This document shows, piece by piece, positions 1 to 11,323 of a DNA stretch of 64,000 nt. Made by a program: the position numbers and the translations under genes. Source of the stretch: Artemia franciscana (taxonomy: Eukaryota; Arthropoda; Branchiopoda; Anostraca; Artemiidae); the NCBI RefSeq assembly GCF_032884065.1, contig NC_088863.1:43630310-43694309 (forward strand). The letters run 5' to 3'. Under the pieces are notes generated by a model that was given only the letters and a program-made list of their open reading frames with translations, was not told the DNA's origin and made no database searches. How positions within the stretch are numbered: position 1 is the first letter of the stretch; every line of letters starts with the position of its first letter.

Positions 1-240
1 TTTATACTTAAAATATGAAAAAATATATCGTACATGCTAATATATTCATAAAAACAAGTATATTTTCAATTGCATTTAAATTAACTTTAAACTAAGACCA
101 AAAATAGAGAGTTTGCATGGAATTTCAACTTTCTATGTAACTAAACTTCACCGAAATGAAGTTTCTTTTGCATCCTCAGCAATAAAGAAGTAGTATTGGT
201 AGAGAACTAGTAAACATTCAAAATAGTGTGAATGACTTAT
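1..240. other. Unassigned AT-rich DNA at window start
   Basis: AT-rich sequence upstream of the first satellite units. If the ABCG gene extends leftwards this is intron. I see no exon, RNA gene or repeat boundary here apart from a short duplication (two copies of a motif containing AATAGTGTGAATGACTTA near 222-267). Confidence 0.4.
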
Positions 241-960
241 GCCCCACGGCAATAGTGTGAATGACTTAACACCTCTGAAGCTTATAAGACCACATCTTAC
301 ATAAAAACCTTATACGCTCCCAGGGCTTAACTTACAGCACATGACTCCGGGCTCTGGGGGGTTCTGTCGACACAGGAGCTTTGTTATTTAAACTTTAAAC
401 TATTTTGAATAAAATGGCTGTCTCAAAATTTTGATCGGATGCATTTGGGGTAAAACGGCCTTGGACGGGAGGCTAGTTGCCCTCCAATCACTTTTGACTC
501 TAAAAAAGGGCACTAGAAAATCCGATTTACAATTGAATGATCCCCCTCTGAAGTTTATACTACCATCCCTTACATAAGAACTTATTTGTCCGTGGGGCAT
601 AAGTCACAACCTTTCCTCAGGGCTCTGGGGGGGTTGTTGACCCCGAAGTTTGTGTTATCTGATCATTGGACTATTTCAAACAAAATGGCTATCTAGATCT
701 TTTTCGATTGAACGTATTTGGGAAAAGAGGGTGTTTGTGAGGGGAGGGGGGGGTAGTGCCCTCCGATTACTTTTCACTCTTAAAAAGGCAACTAGAACTT
801 TCAGTTTCCAATTAAATTAGCCACCTCTGAAGTTTATACGACCACTCATTACCTAAAAACTTATATACCCCTGGTGCATGACTTAAATTATTTGCCCCTG
901 GACTCTGGAGGAGGGTCGTATTGACCCCAAAATTTTTCTTATCTGATGTTTAAACATTTA
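240..960 (+). repeat. Satellite family S, ~2.5 units of a ~275-bp monomer
   Basis: Degenerate tandem units share ordered landmarks: ACTCTTAAAAA, a CCTCTGAAGTTTATACGACC block, an ATGCCCCxGGGGCATAA block, GGCTCTGGGGGG, then CAAAATGGCTATCTC followed by a G-rich GGGGGCTAGTTGCCCTCC block. The AAAATGGCT landmark recurs near 409 and 681, about 272 bp apart. The array stops about 40 bp before the ABCG exon at 1002. No coding capacity is conserved between units. Confidence 0.85.
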
Positions 961-1001
961 AAATAGTGTGTATTAAAAAGAATAACATAATCTTTTTTCA
1001 G

Positions 1002-1137
1002 TTACCAGGATTTATATTAGAACCGATTATCTTTACAACTGTAGCTTATTGGATAATGGGGCTGAGGAACAGTGCCCCAGCTTTTTTATATTCTGTTCTG
1101 GTCATTATATTGACAGCAAATACGGCTAGTGCATGTG
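1002..1137 (+). CDS. ABCG half-transporter (White/Scarlet type), exon 1 of 4 in window
   Basis: First visible coding exon of an ABCG-family membrane transporter; the ATPase domain and earlier helices must lie left of the window. The acceptor is a T-rich tract ending AG at 1000-1001 and the donor is GTAAGA at 1138, leaving phase 1. The encoded part covers the ABC2 membrane domain from LPGF through EPIIFTTVAYWIMGL to ANTASAC, aligning by eye with the helix pair of insect White (ELPLF, then a Y-x-M-x-GL motif, then an AN-x-x-x-S-x-G motif). Family members move pigment precursors or other small hydrophobic substrates across membranes as dimers; the substrate cannot be read here. All four exons join to 525 nt (174 codons plus stop) with matching phases, the main evidence for a real gene. 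White versus Scarlet is unresolved. Confidence 0.85.
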
Positions 1138-2159
1138 GTAAGATTATATTTGTAGCTTATATAGAACTTATGCCTTGTTAGCATAATCTAGGATAAACTA
1201 TCACTTTTCGAACCAGTAGATTTTAGGCTTTTAATTTCATAAGACATGTGTTTCAACATAAAAAGTTTCAATAAAAATTATTTATGCCTGGTACTTTTAT
1301 CCCATCAGCTACCTAGCAAGCTAATTATTAGTCCGTAGTCTTTTTTCCGTAGTTCTTTTCTTTTTTGTATCTTGTTCTATTTGTTTCGTATTTCTTTTGG
1401 TGTGTGTTTATAGTTTTTTCTTTGTTGTGAAATACTGGGTTCGCGGATCAGTAACTTATGATGTTTCTATCTATCTACCTAGCAAAAATGCCTAATGTCT
1501 TAATCCTTCAAGTTACCTCAAAGAATATATACCCGTGGAATTTGTGCCCCTTTGGCCAAAGAGGTCTCCGCATATTCATCCTAATGTAAAAGCAACAGTA
1601 CATTCAGATATGGAAAAAAAACACAAACAATACTTATTTTGGTTTACATGATCAGATTATGGGTAACTGGGTAACAATAAATGCCGTTGGTTGTTGTTCT
1701 AAGAGACAGACTTTGGCTTTCTATTTAACAATTTTTCCGACTCTTTGCAAATTCTATTTGTTTAATTAAGATTTCTAATCAGATTCAATAACAAAGACAT
1801 AGCAAGCTGTTTTTATTTCTCCCTTTTTTTCTCTCTCTATTTTACAGTCTCTCTTCCAAACCTGTGAATTACCATAGATTCTTGAACAAAGAACAATGAG
1901 AAAAAATTAATACAGACTACTGAAGTAACTATTTACTTTAATAATGCTATGAACTTGATTGAATTTTACATTTATTTTTAAGGTTGCTGTTATTATTTTT
2001 TTCTTTGCATATTATTCGTTTTTATCAGTATTATTATTAGGCTACATTACATTAGTTTAATGCTATATTATAAAGTTGTTCAGAGTGGCATTGGTTAATA
2101 AATAATGTACGAAAACCTTTGCTAGTTCACCCTTTTGCTAGTTTCCTTTTCATATTGTG

Positions 2160-2640
2160 TAACAAATTAATTTAAAAAACCTTTATGAAAAAGAAGTTTT
2201 AGAGAAAAATAAAGGCCATATTCAACTTAAGATCGAAGAAACAGAAACCTATAATAAACCAAACTCAAAATGACCAGAAATTACTATTAAAGAACAAATG
2301 AAACCCAAAACGAATAGAAATTAAAAAAACAATCATAGCAAACAAACGTACAATAGGTACTAATATAGATGAATACATAAATCTTAAAACGAGTGAAAAT
2401 TAAATTGAGTACGCAAATCAAGCTTGAAACGAACAAAAATCACTACAAACAAGAGTTTGAGTATTGCCTCCTTCTCTCATTGTAAAACTATAAAACCTAC
2501 TGTGTAATTGGCGCTTTACTGAAAACTATATGTTTCTTGAAAAATCTTGGAAAGTACAAATAAAATTAAACTGAATATTTCATATATTATGATATTAACT
2601 GTTGAAAAATCATTTGTTCTAGATTTTATTTCACTATAAT
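2160..2640 (+). repeat. Element D, single left arm of a foldback repeat
   Basis: This matches the left arms of the foldback elements at 7690 and 38130. Shared motifs are AAATTAATTTAAAAAAC, repeated AAACGAACAAAAATxAC-like blocks, and a GCGCTTTACTGAAAAC block near the end. No matching right arm follows; satellite S begins instead, the same D-then-S order seen at 7.7-10.9 kb. Confidence 0.6.
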
Positions 2641-2689
2641 TTTTATTTCATTTCCAATGCTGTAATAGCTGGGAAAGAAAATATTTTTA

Positions 2690-5600
2690 ACATAATCGAT
2701 TTTCAGTGAAGGGCGCTTTCAAATTCTAGTCAATTGAGTTCCCTCCGAAGTTTACCTCTTCCATAAAAACCCTATATGCCCCGGGGCATAAGTTACAACC
2801 CTTTCAGGGGGCTTTGAGGGGAGAAGGGTGTTGACCCTAAAGGTTTTGTACCTGATTGTTGGGCTATTTCAAACAAAATGGCTATTTCAAAAATTTTACT
2901 GAATGCGTTTGGGGAAAAGAGGGTGTTTGTGAGAGATGGGAGTGTTAGGTGCTCTCCAATCACTTTTGACTCTCGAGAAGGATACTAGGACTGACTCTGA
3001 TTTTCTTTTGACTCTTAAAACGGAAATCAAATGAGCCACCTCTGAAGTTTGTAAGACCACACCTTACATAAAAACCTTATACGCCCCCGGGGCTTAAATT
3101 ACAACAATTGACTCCGGGCTCTGGGGCGTTATGTCGACACAGAAGCTTTGTTATTTAAACTGTAAACTATTTTGAATATAATGGCAATCTGAAAAATTTT
3201 ATCGGATGCATTTGGTAAAAAAAGGCCTTGGAAAAAAGGGCACTGGAAATTCCTACTTACAATCGACAGATCCCCCTCAGAAGTTTATGCTACCATCCCT
3301 TACATACAAACCTTATATATCCCAAGTTTAATCACTGAATAAAATCATCATCATCATACCCCGGATCATAAGTTACAATCCTTCCCAGGGGGTCTGGGAG
3401 GGTCTTTTGATCCCTAAGATTGTATTACCTGACCGTTGGACTATTTCAGACAAAATGGCTATTTAGAAATTTTTGATTGAATGCATTTAGAAAAAAGAGG
3501 GTGTTTGCGAGGGAAGAGGTAGATGCCTTCCGATCACTTTTGACTCTTAAAAAGGTAATTAAAAATTTCAATTTCCAATCAAATGAGCCACTTTTGAAGT
3601 TTAGACGACCATCCCTTACATAAAAACCTTATATATCCCTGGGACATAACTTAAAACATTTTCCACTGGCTCTGGGGGTTGTGTCGACCCTAGAGTTTTT
3701 GTTATCTGATGTTTGAACTATCTTTTAACAAACTGTCTAACTCAAAATTTTCATTGGAAGCATTTGGGGAAAAATGGCATCGGGAGGGGGCTATTTGCCC
3801 TCCGATCTCTTTTGATTCTTAAAAAGTGAACTAAAACATTCAATTTTCAGTCAAATGAGCGCTCTCTGAAGTGTTTACGAGTACCTCTTTTCTAAGAATC
3901 ACATACGCCTACAGTGCAAAACTTACAAGGCCTGGGCCCGGGGAGTTGTGTCGACCCCAGAGTTTGTTATCTGATCATTGAACAATTTTTAAATTTCTAT
4001 TGGATACATTTAAGGGGAAAAGGCACAGGGGTAGCTTCCCTCCCATCACTTTTGACTCTTAAAAGTGGCACTATAACTTCCAATTTCTAAGTCAATGAGC
4101 GCCCTATGAAGTTTATAAAACCATCTGTTCCGTATGAAGTGCCTCTGTGAAAAATAAAAAAGAATATCATAGCCTTATGGCCTTAGGGTTGGTGGGAGGA
4201 CGCTCATTGGATCACTTTTGACTCTTAAAAAGAGAACTACAACTTTCAATTTCTAATCATTTGAGTCCCTTCCGAAGTTTGTATGACCACTTCTTCCACA
4301 AAAACCTTATATGCCTCTGGGGCATAAGTTAAAACCCTTCCTGTTGGCTCTGGTGGGGTTATGTTGACCCTTAAGTTTTTGTCATCCGATTGTTGGAATG
4401 TTTCAAACAAAACGGCTATTTTAATATTTTGATCAGATGCATTTGAGAAAAGGGGGGTATGTTGGGGGAGAGGAGTAGATGCCCTCTAATCACTTTTGAT
4501 GACTCTTAACAAGGTAACTAGAAATCTCAATTTACAATCAAATGAGCCACCTCTGAGGTTTATACGACCACCCCTTACATAAAACCTGATATGCCCCCAG
4601 GGTATGACTTACAACACTTGCCCCCGGGCTCTAGGGGGCGTTTTCGATCCTAGATTTTTCATTCGGTCGAAAAACTATTTAAAACAAAATGAGTATCTCA
4701 AAATTTTGATTAAATGCATATGGGGAAAAAGAGCCTTGGGGGGGGGGGGGGGTCAGTTGCCCTGATCACTTTCGACTCTTAAAAGGGTACTAGAAATTCC
4801 ATTTACAATCAAATGAGCCTCTCGAAAGCTTATACGTCCATCCCCTTTATAAAAACCCTATATGTCCCCGGGGAACAATTTACAATTTTCCCCGGGCTCT
4901 TGAGATTTGTGTTATGTGTGGATTTTTTGTTATATGATGTTTGGTGTATTTTGAACAAAATGGCTGTATAAAAAATTCGATTGGACGCATTTAAGGAAAA
5001 GAGAGTTAGGAGGGGGGCTAGTAGCCATCGGATCACTTTTGACTCTTAAAAATGAAGTAGAACTCTCAATTTCTTATCATTTTAGTCCCCTACAAAGTTT
5101 ATACGATCACCTCTACCATAAAAACCTTATACACCCCCAGGGCATAAGTTACAACCCATCCCCAGGCTCTGGGGGGGGGGGTATGTTGACCCAGAAGTTT
5201 TTATTACCTGATCATTGGACTTTTTCAAACAAAATGGCTATCTCAAAAGTTTTTATTGGATGCATTTAGGGAAAAAAGGGTGTGTGTTGGGGGATGGGGT
5301 AGATGCCCTCCAGTCCCTTTTAACTCATAAGAAGGTAACTAGAACTTTACATTTCCAATCAAATGAGCCACCTTTGAAGTTTATACGGTCCCCCTTATAT
5401 AAAAGCCTTATGTACGCCCGGGGCATAACTTAAAACACTTGCTCCGGGGCTCTGAGGGACTTTGTCGATCCTGGAGTTTTGTTATCTGATGTTTGAATTA
5501 TTTTTAACAAAATGGCTCTCTCCAAGTTTTATCGGATGGGTTTGGGGAAAAAAGGTCTCGGGGGAGGAGGCTAGTTGGCTTATGATCTTTGGACTCTTAA

Positions 5601-5990
5601 AAGGTGAACCAAAACTTTCAATTTCTAATCAAATGAGCCCCTCTGAAGTTTATACGACCATGCCTTTCGTAAGAACCATATATGCCCCCAAAGAATAACT
5701 TACAACACCCGACCCCAGGTCCTTAGGGCTGTGTCGACCCTGGAGTTTTTGTTATCTGGTCTTTCAACTATTTTTAACAAAATGGCTATTTTAAAATTTT
5801 TATCGGATGCACTTGGGGAAAAAGGGTGTGTGGGGCTAGTTGCCCTCCGATCACTTTTGAGTCTTAAAAAGAGCACTAGATATCCGATTTTCGATCGAAT
5901 GAGCCCCCTCCAAAATTTATATGACCACCCTTTCCATATGAAGTACCTCTGAGAAAAAAATAAATATTGAAACATTGGAGCCTTATGGCC
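2690..5990 (+). repeat. Satellite family S array, about 12 diverged ~275-bp units
   Basis: Tandem array with the AAAATGGCT landmark near 2872, 3175, 3451, 3733, 4406, 4685, 4956, 5229, 5506 and 5776. Most spacings are 270-303 bp; one 673-bp gap hides about two more degenerate units. Each unit contains a G-rich block, with homopolymer runs of up to about 14 G near 4739-4752. Short open frames inside differ between units and are not genes. The array sits wholly inside an ABCG intron. Confidence 0.9.
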
Positions 5991-6129
5991 TTTGCTGTAG
6001 GCAACGCTATAGCGTTGGCTCTGATAAACTTCGTTTCACAGTGCATTTCCTTTAGTGTATATCCTTTAGTGCATTTTCATTCAGTGTATTTCCTACATCT
6101 TGTACATTAGTTTGACCTTATGATCCATG

Positions 6130-6450
6130 TACGACTACTGCTGCTACTAACACTACTACCACTTCCAATGCCACTTGTAGCTCCAAGTAGACTGAGGACA
6201 ACACAGCTACGTACACTCCACCTCTATCAAAATCTATTAAGGCCTCCTCTTCTTAAACCCTCCAAAGAAGTTCTAATTTCCCTTAAATCCTTCCTTACGA
6301 CTTCCCACCACTCAATTCAGGAATGACTTCCTTTTTGTTTGGCCCTAGACGGCTGGCCGAAACGAAAAAATCTTTGGCAATCTGTCATCCTTCATTCGCA
6401 GAACGTGTCCTAGCCAAATGGTTGATGTTCTATGCCGAATCCAGTCTTTG
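6130..6450 (-). pseudogene. Non-LTR retrotransposon RT C-terminal tail, copy 1
   Basis: On the minus strand the sequence encodes, with stops, the characteristic end of an endonuclease-RT polyprotein: a WLGHVLRMKDDRLPKI motif followed by remains of the KRKxGRPR region. It is far shorter than a complete RT (usually around 900-1000 residues with endonuclease) and cannot be active. A near-identical block lies immediately downstream with a spacing of about 320 bp. Confidence 0.7.
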
Positions 6451-6469
6451 AGCTATAGTTTGCTTAACC

Positions 6470-6790
6470 CTACTACTACTACCACTGCCACTTGTAGCTT
6501 CAAGTAGCCTGAGGACAACACAGCTACGCACACTCCACCTCTATCACAATCTATTTAAGGCCTCCTTTCCTTAAACCCTCCGAAGAAGTTTCAATTTCCC
6601 TTAAACCCTTACGTATGACTTCCTCCCCCACAATTGTCAGGAATAACTTCCTTTTTGTTTGGCCCTAGATGGCTCGCCGAAACGAAAAATCTTTGGCAAT
6701 CAGCCATCCTTCATTCGCAGAACGTGTCCTAGCCAAATGGTTGATGTTCTATGCCCAATACAGTCTTTGGGTAATAGTCTGGAGACTAAA
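6470..6790 (-). pseudogene. Non-LTR RT C-terminal tail, copy 2
   Basis: Second copy of the preceding block, sharing the CTGAGGACAACACAGCTACG, GGCCCTAGAxGGCT and GTCCTAGCCAAATGGTTG landmarks. Both copies end at the equivalent place (AxTxCAGTCTTTGxG). This favours a tandem duplication of one truncated insertion over two independent insertions. Confidence 0.65.
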
Positions 6791-6879
6791 AATATAACAC
6801 CTATTTATTCAACTATAAATTTTGAACTTAAAGTACATATCTTCTTATACTAAACAGAAATTTTATAGAAAAATATATA

Positions 6880-7260
6880 TTACATATTTTTTTTCTGAAT
6901 CCCTCTTGCAATCATATTTTTCAATTGTATAATGTCACAATGGAACATTTGAATTGTTTTACTGCATCCCCTTTTGATTTCTAATTTATTCCACAGACCT
7001 GTTTCAATGACTACATAAGCACAATATTGTTTAGTAACTATTGCTACCACTGACAAGTCATTAAGCCACCTCTGAATGACACATTTGAACGCGACCTTTC
7101 TACATCGAGGGCAGTTCCGAGCTTCACTTTCTATGTCCTCCCATGCATTTCGTTTTCCTTGAAATCCCTTCTTATGATCCCTTCTCACTCCGCTCAAGGA
7201 CGCACTACTTTTCATTTAATCCAAAATGGTTTGGCAAAACAACGGCTTTTGGCACCCATC
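6880..7260 (-). pseudogene. Non-LTR RT C-terminal tail, copy 3 (diverged)
   Basis: The minus-strand open frame of about 111 codons resembles the last RT segment (KK-x-FQGK-x-NAWEDIESEA, matching the KDLREIGTSWEGVKREA region) and runs into a non-matching 3' part. It is more diverged than the two copies upstream and ends 145 bp before the next ABCG exon. Confidence 0.5.
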
Positions 7261-7404
7261 ACCCTTTTTATATTACTAGCTCATTTCTAGCGATATGTTA
7301 GTAATAATTTTGAATATTTTTTCCTAAAGTGCGCATCTTTAGTTTAGAAAACGGTTAACATTATTGGATAGGCCAAATTGGAATGAGCTGCATTTTTTTT
7401 TCAG

Positions 7405-7510
7405 GGATGTTCTTCTCAGCTGCCTTCGAATCTTTGTCAATGGCTTCAGCTATCTTAATTCCATTTGACTATATTCTAATGATCACTGGTGGAATATTCA
7501 TTAACATAAA
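7405..7510 (+). CDS. ABCG half-transporter, exon 2 of 4
   Basis: The acceptor is a T-run ending CAG at 7404 and the donor is GTAAGA at 7511. The first two bases complete a glycine codon begun at 1137; the exon leaves phase 2. It encodes GMFFSAAFESLSMASAIL and then a membrane helix ending ITGGIFINIK. This matches the helix and the GGFF(L/I)N re-entrant region before the last extracellular loop of White/Scarlet proteins. The 35-residue peptide is uninterrupted although both flanking introns are full of decayed repeats, which argues for selection. Confidence 0.85.
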
Positions 7511-7689
7511 GTAAGACAGTTTTCAGCTTAATATTATCTGTTATTTTAGTAAAATGAAACGCATGCTGTACAATAGAAATGAGCCAATAATTTCTGCCAC
7601 CTTCTAAAAGGACTTGTCTATTCATAAGGAAAGAGTTAGCTTTGCGTCACCCTGTAGGTCGTCTTATCCCTGACAATAAATCTAGACAA

Positions 7690-8240
7690 TTAAACTTTGT
7701 AATACAAATTAATTTAAAAAACTTTTTCCATGAAATAAGCTTTTCAAAGAAAAGTGAAGAGTTCCACTAAACCAAAAATGAGCACAAATAAAGTCAATTA
7801 ATATTCCAAGCGTAAAACTACCACAAATCACCATCAATCAATGAATGAAACCCAAAACGAACAAAAATTACAACAAATAACCGAGTCAAACTCAAAACGA
7901 GCAGAATATAGCATGAGTCGGGCTAACACGCATCCCTGCCTTATGAAGACCAGAACATAATTTGCGCTTTACTGAAAACAATTGTATTAAATATATGTAT
8001 ATGTTTATGTGTATGTTAATTTCTGCTTATTTTAAGCTTGACTTTGTTATTTATTGCAATTTCAGTCCGTTTTGGGTTTCATTTATCTACTGATGGTGAT
8101 TTTTGGTAGTTTTGCGCTTGGAACATTATTTGACTTTATTTCTGCTCAATTTTGGTTTAATGGAGCTCTTCACTTTTCTTTGAAAAACTTGTTTCGTGGA
8201 AAAAGTTTTTTGTATCAATTTCTGTTCGTTTTTTCTTTGT
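7690..8240. repeat. Element D, foldback (inverted-arm) element copy 1
   Basis: The left arm (about 7690-7990) reads AAACGAACAAAAATTAC-type motifs. The right arm (about 8020-8240) is its inverted counterpart (GTTTTGGGTTTCATTTAT, TTTGACTTTATTTCTGCTCA, GAAAAACTTGTTTCGTGG). The arms enclose a short AT-rich centre. The 87-codon open frame across the right arm is a by-product of the repeat. A second copy with both arms is at 38130-38770. Confidence 0.7.
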
Positions 8241-8439
8241 CTTTTTCATGGAAAAGGAAAATCTTGTCGTTTGTTTCTATAAGAATACATAGTTTGGCTT
8301 GCTATTTGTATGTTTGAGAAATTGTTTCAACAATTTTTAACAACTCAAAACCCATTTGAAAATCTTAACACAAATACTATTGTTTAATTTTGTTTTATTC
8401 CTAATCCAGTTGGCTTGAAAAATAAAACTTAATGCAGTT

Positions 8440-9720
8440 CCTCAAAAAATTGTATCTATGCTCTTCTAGAACCTGGATACATTCAGACCCTTTTGTTTTA
8501 GTTACATTATAAGAGCAGATGTAGTAATAATAGTAGCCCATAAAGTTTCAATTTAATATCATCAGTCGTTCTTGGGATATTACTGAGAGGATTTTTTTTT
8601 GCAACCACCATACAAACAGTGCCTTTTGATTTAGTTTTAAATCAACATTTGGTTTTAAATCATAATGGGTAAATTACATAACTGTGGGGTTTAAACTTCC
8701 CCTGATTATTCTCTTAATATTTCACCTTCATACAAATAGCCTTAATATTGCTAGTATCATATTAGTATTCGTAGTAGTAGTGGAAGTCGTAGCAGTAGTA
8801 ATGTTGCATTATTAGTAGTAATATCAGGCATAGCAGCAGTATTAATAGCAGTAGTAGCATACAAATGTTGCCTTTTGGTCAATTGTAAATCCCCCTCATA
8901 ATACCCTGGATGTTTTAATCTCGATATTGTAGGACGTTCCAAGAACATTCCAAAAACATGCGCTGTATTGACGCCCTTTTCATTTTAATGCTCGTAGCCT
9001 TACAATTACTTGTTGTATAAGAAGTAATTGGGAGTAGTTCAGTCGTAGTAGTAGTAGTAGCAGTAAAAGCAACGGTGGTAGTATTCTTAGTAGGAACATA
9101 CACATATTTCCTTTTGATAAATTGACAATCTTCAGATTCGTAGTATGTTTTCATTCAGTTCAAATTTCCCTTCAAAATTCTGTCAAATTTTAACCTTCAT
9201 ACGCTTAGCCTTAATATTAGTAGTATCATAGCAGTAGTAATAATAGTAGTAGGAGCAGTAGTAGCAGCAATAGTAGTTGTAGCAGTAGTAGTAGTAGTAT
9301 TAGCAGTAGTAGTAACAGTAGCAGCAGTAGTAATAATAGTAGAAACAGCAGGAACAGGTTGACTTTTGGTCAGTTGAACACCCCCTTATGATGCCCCCGA
9401 AGTTTTATCTCGATACGGCAAGCTGATCCAAAATTATCGCTGATACACCTTTTTGACAATTTGTATGCACATAGTATGTATTGATTTGGATTCAACTTTC
9501 CCCTTAATATTTCCTCAGATGTTCATTTTATTATCCCCAGTCTTGGTAGTACTCGCTACAGAAGCAGTCGTTTTATTGGTAGTAGCGGTAGTAGTAGTAG
9601 TAGTGGTAGCAGTAGCAGTAGTGGTTGTTGTAGTAGCAGCATCATGCATATATTGCCTTTTTGGTCAATTTATCGTCTCCTTTATCAGTTCCTGATAGTT
9701 CAGGAAATAAACTTGTTACG
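8440..9720 (+). repeat. Element C, GTA/TAG-rich tandem element copy 1
   Basis: About five diverged ~250-bp units, each with a (GTA)n/(GTAGCA)n microsatellite core followed by a TTGCCTTTTGGTCAATTG motif and an AAAGTTTxAxxTTAATAxC motif. The motif recurs near 8624, 8869, 9106, 9360 and 9652. Repeated valine, alanine or threonine tracts in local frames come from the trinucleotide core and are not genes. Confidence 0.8.
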
Positions 9721-9899
9721 AAATGAACGTTTTATTTCCTGAAAGTTCAGAGTCATTCCTGAGTTTTGCCCGTTTGACAATCCGTATAGACATAACGTTT
9801 TTTGATTTAGTTCAATTTTACTATCAACGTTTTCTGAAAGGCTCACCTGAATTTCCCTCAGTGTTTTGGAAAGCAAAGATCAAACGTGCCTATCTTTTT

Positions 9900-10930
9900 C
9901 AATAATGTACAGTATGTGTAAACAATTGCCGAACTTACAGCCCTTGCCCTGAGAGCTGTGGGGGATTGAGATCGCTAAAGACATAATTACATGACTTTTC
10001 AACTATACTTAAGAAAATTAGTGTCTCAAAATTTTGATTGTATTTTTTGAGAAATTATGGGCATGGGGGGTGTCCCTCTAGTTACTTTTGACTCTTAAAA
10101 TGTCACTAAAACTTCTTATTAAATAAAAAAAAAATTATATGCCTCCAGGTATAACTTGCAACCCTTTCCTCCAGGCTCTGGGGGGACAGGTCAACCCTGG
10201 AGGCATTGTTGTTTGATATTGGGACTATTTTGAAAAAATGACTTTCTCAGAATTTTGATCAATTGCATTTTCACGTAAAGAGGATGTGGGGGGGGGGGGC
10301 TAGCTGCCCTCCCATGAATCTTAAAATCGGAGCTACTACGTTCAATTTCTAATCAAATTAGCTTATTCAAAAGTTTATACGACCAGCCCTTCCATAAAAA
10401 CCTTATATGCCCCCGAAAAATAGATTAAAACGCTTGTCCTCAGGCTATGGGGGTTTGTGGCAGCCCTGGGGGTATTGTTATATGATCTTTAGACTATTTT
10501 GAACAAAATAGCTCTCTCAAAATTTTGATTGAATGCATTTAGGGAAAGAATGCCTGGGATGGGGGCTAGTTACCCTCTGATCACTATTGAATCTTAAAAT
10601 GGCACTAGAACTTTCGATTTCAAATTGAATGAGCCCGTCCAAAGTTTTTACGATCGTACCTTCCATAAAGAATCCTCTGTTTTAACAATGGGGAACTAGT
10701 ATAACTTATAGCCCTTGCTCTGAGGGCTCTAGGGGGTTGGCATCCCCAAATATGTAATTACTGGACCTTTTTTATCTACTGTACAAATTTCCTATCTCAA
10801 AATTTTCATTGGATGTGTTTGGAGGAGTGATGGGCGATCACTTTTGACACTTAAAAAGACACTAGAACTTACATTTTCCAATCGAATCAGCTTCTTTTGG
10901 AGTTTCTGCGACAACTCCTTCTATACAATT
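9900..10930 (+). repeat. Satellite family S, about 4 units
   Basis: Units follow element C directly. Landmarks are AAAATGACT/AAAATAGCT near 10210 and 10502 (292 bp apart), G-rich runs (10287-10297) and ACTCTTAAAA motifs. Same monomer as at 2.7-6.0 kb but more diverged. Confidence 0.8.
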
Positions 10931-11320
10931 TTATTGACGTCGCTCCTTAATTAGGCAGCACTTTTGCGCTGCCAATGGTAAGTAAAAATGTTCGCACGAT
11001 TCTCAAACAAATCTATCTTTTGGAAAGATAACGTTAGCTTTGTCCTGAGGTGGAGACATCTTATCCTAATAAAGCTATTCAATACAAAGCGATATAAAAA
11101 AAAGTCATGGACTACGCTTTCTCTGGCTCTTTCACATTCAATAATCTATAATATCTAATAATCAATAAATAAAAGTCTTTAGTTTAATAATTGGTCGGTT
11201 TACCAAATAGGCTATCGTGATGCCTACATGAATTTTGTCTTTACAGCTAAGTTTGTGAAATTATACTAGTTCAAGGTTGTAATATCTAAAGCTTTTAAAT
11301 AGGGGAGTTCGTTACATAGT
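10930..11320. other. No recognised feature
   Basis: Intronic AT-rich sequence between satellite S and element A. It contains one small GC hairpin (GGCAGCACTTTTGCGCTGCC near 10952). I see no exon. Confidence 0.4.
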
Positions 11321-11323
11321 ATA

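Larger units (their letters stand above)
1138..7404 (+). other. ABCG intron (6.3 kb), repeat-filled
   Basis: This intron lies between the GTAAGA donor at 1138 and the TTTTTTTTCAG acceptor ending at 7404. It holds a D-type arm (2160-2640), the large satellite S array and three minus-strand RT tails, annotated separately. The stretch 1140-2160 is AT-rich with no recognised feature. Confidence 0.7.

Noticed and set aside
9453-9695. Valine/alanine-rich membrane-like protein
   Set aside because: It derives from (GTA)n/(GTAGCA)n microsatellite in element C.
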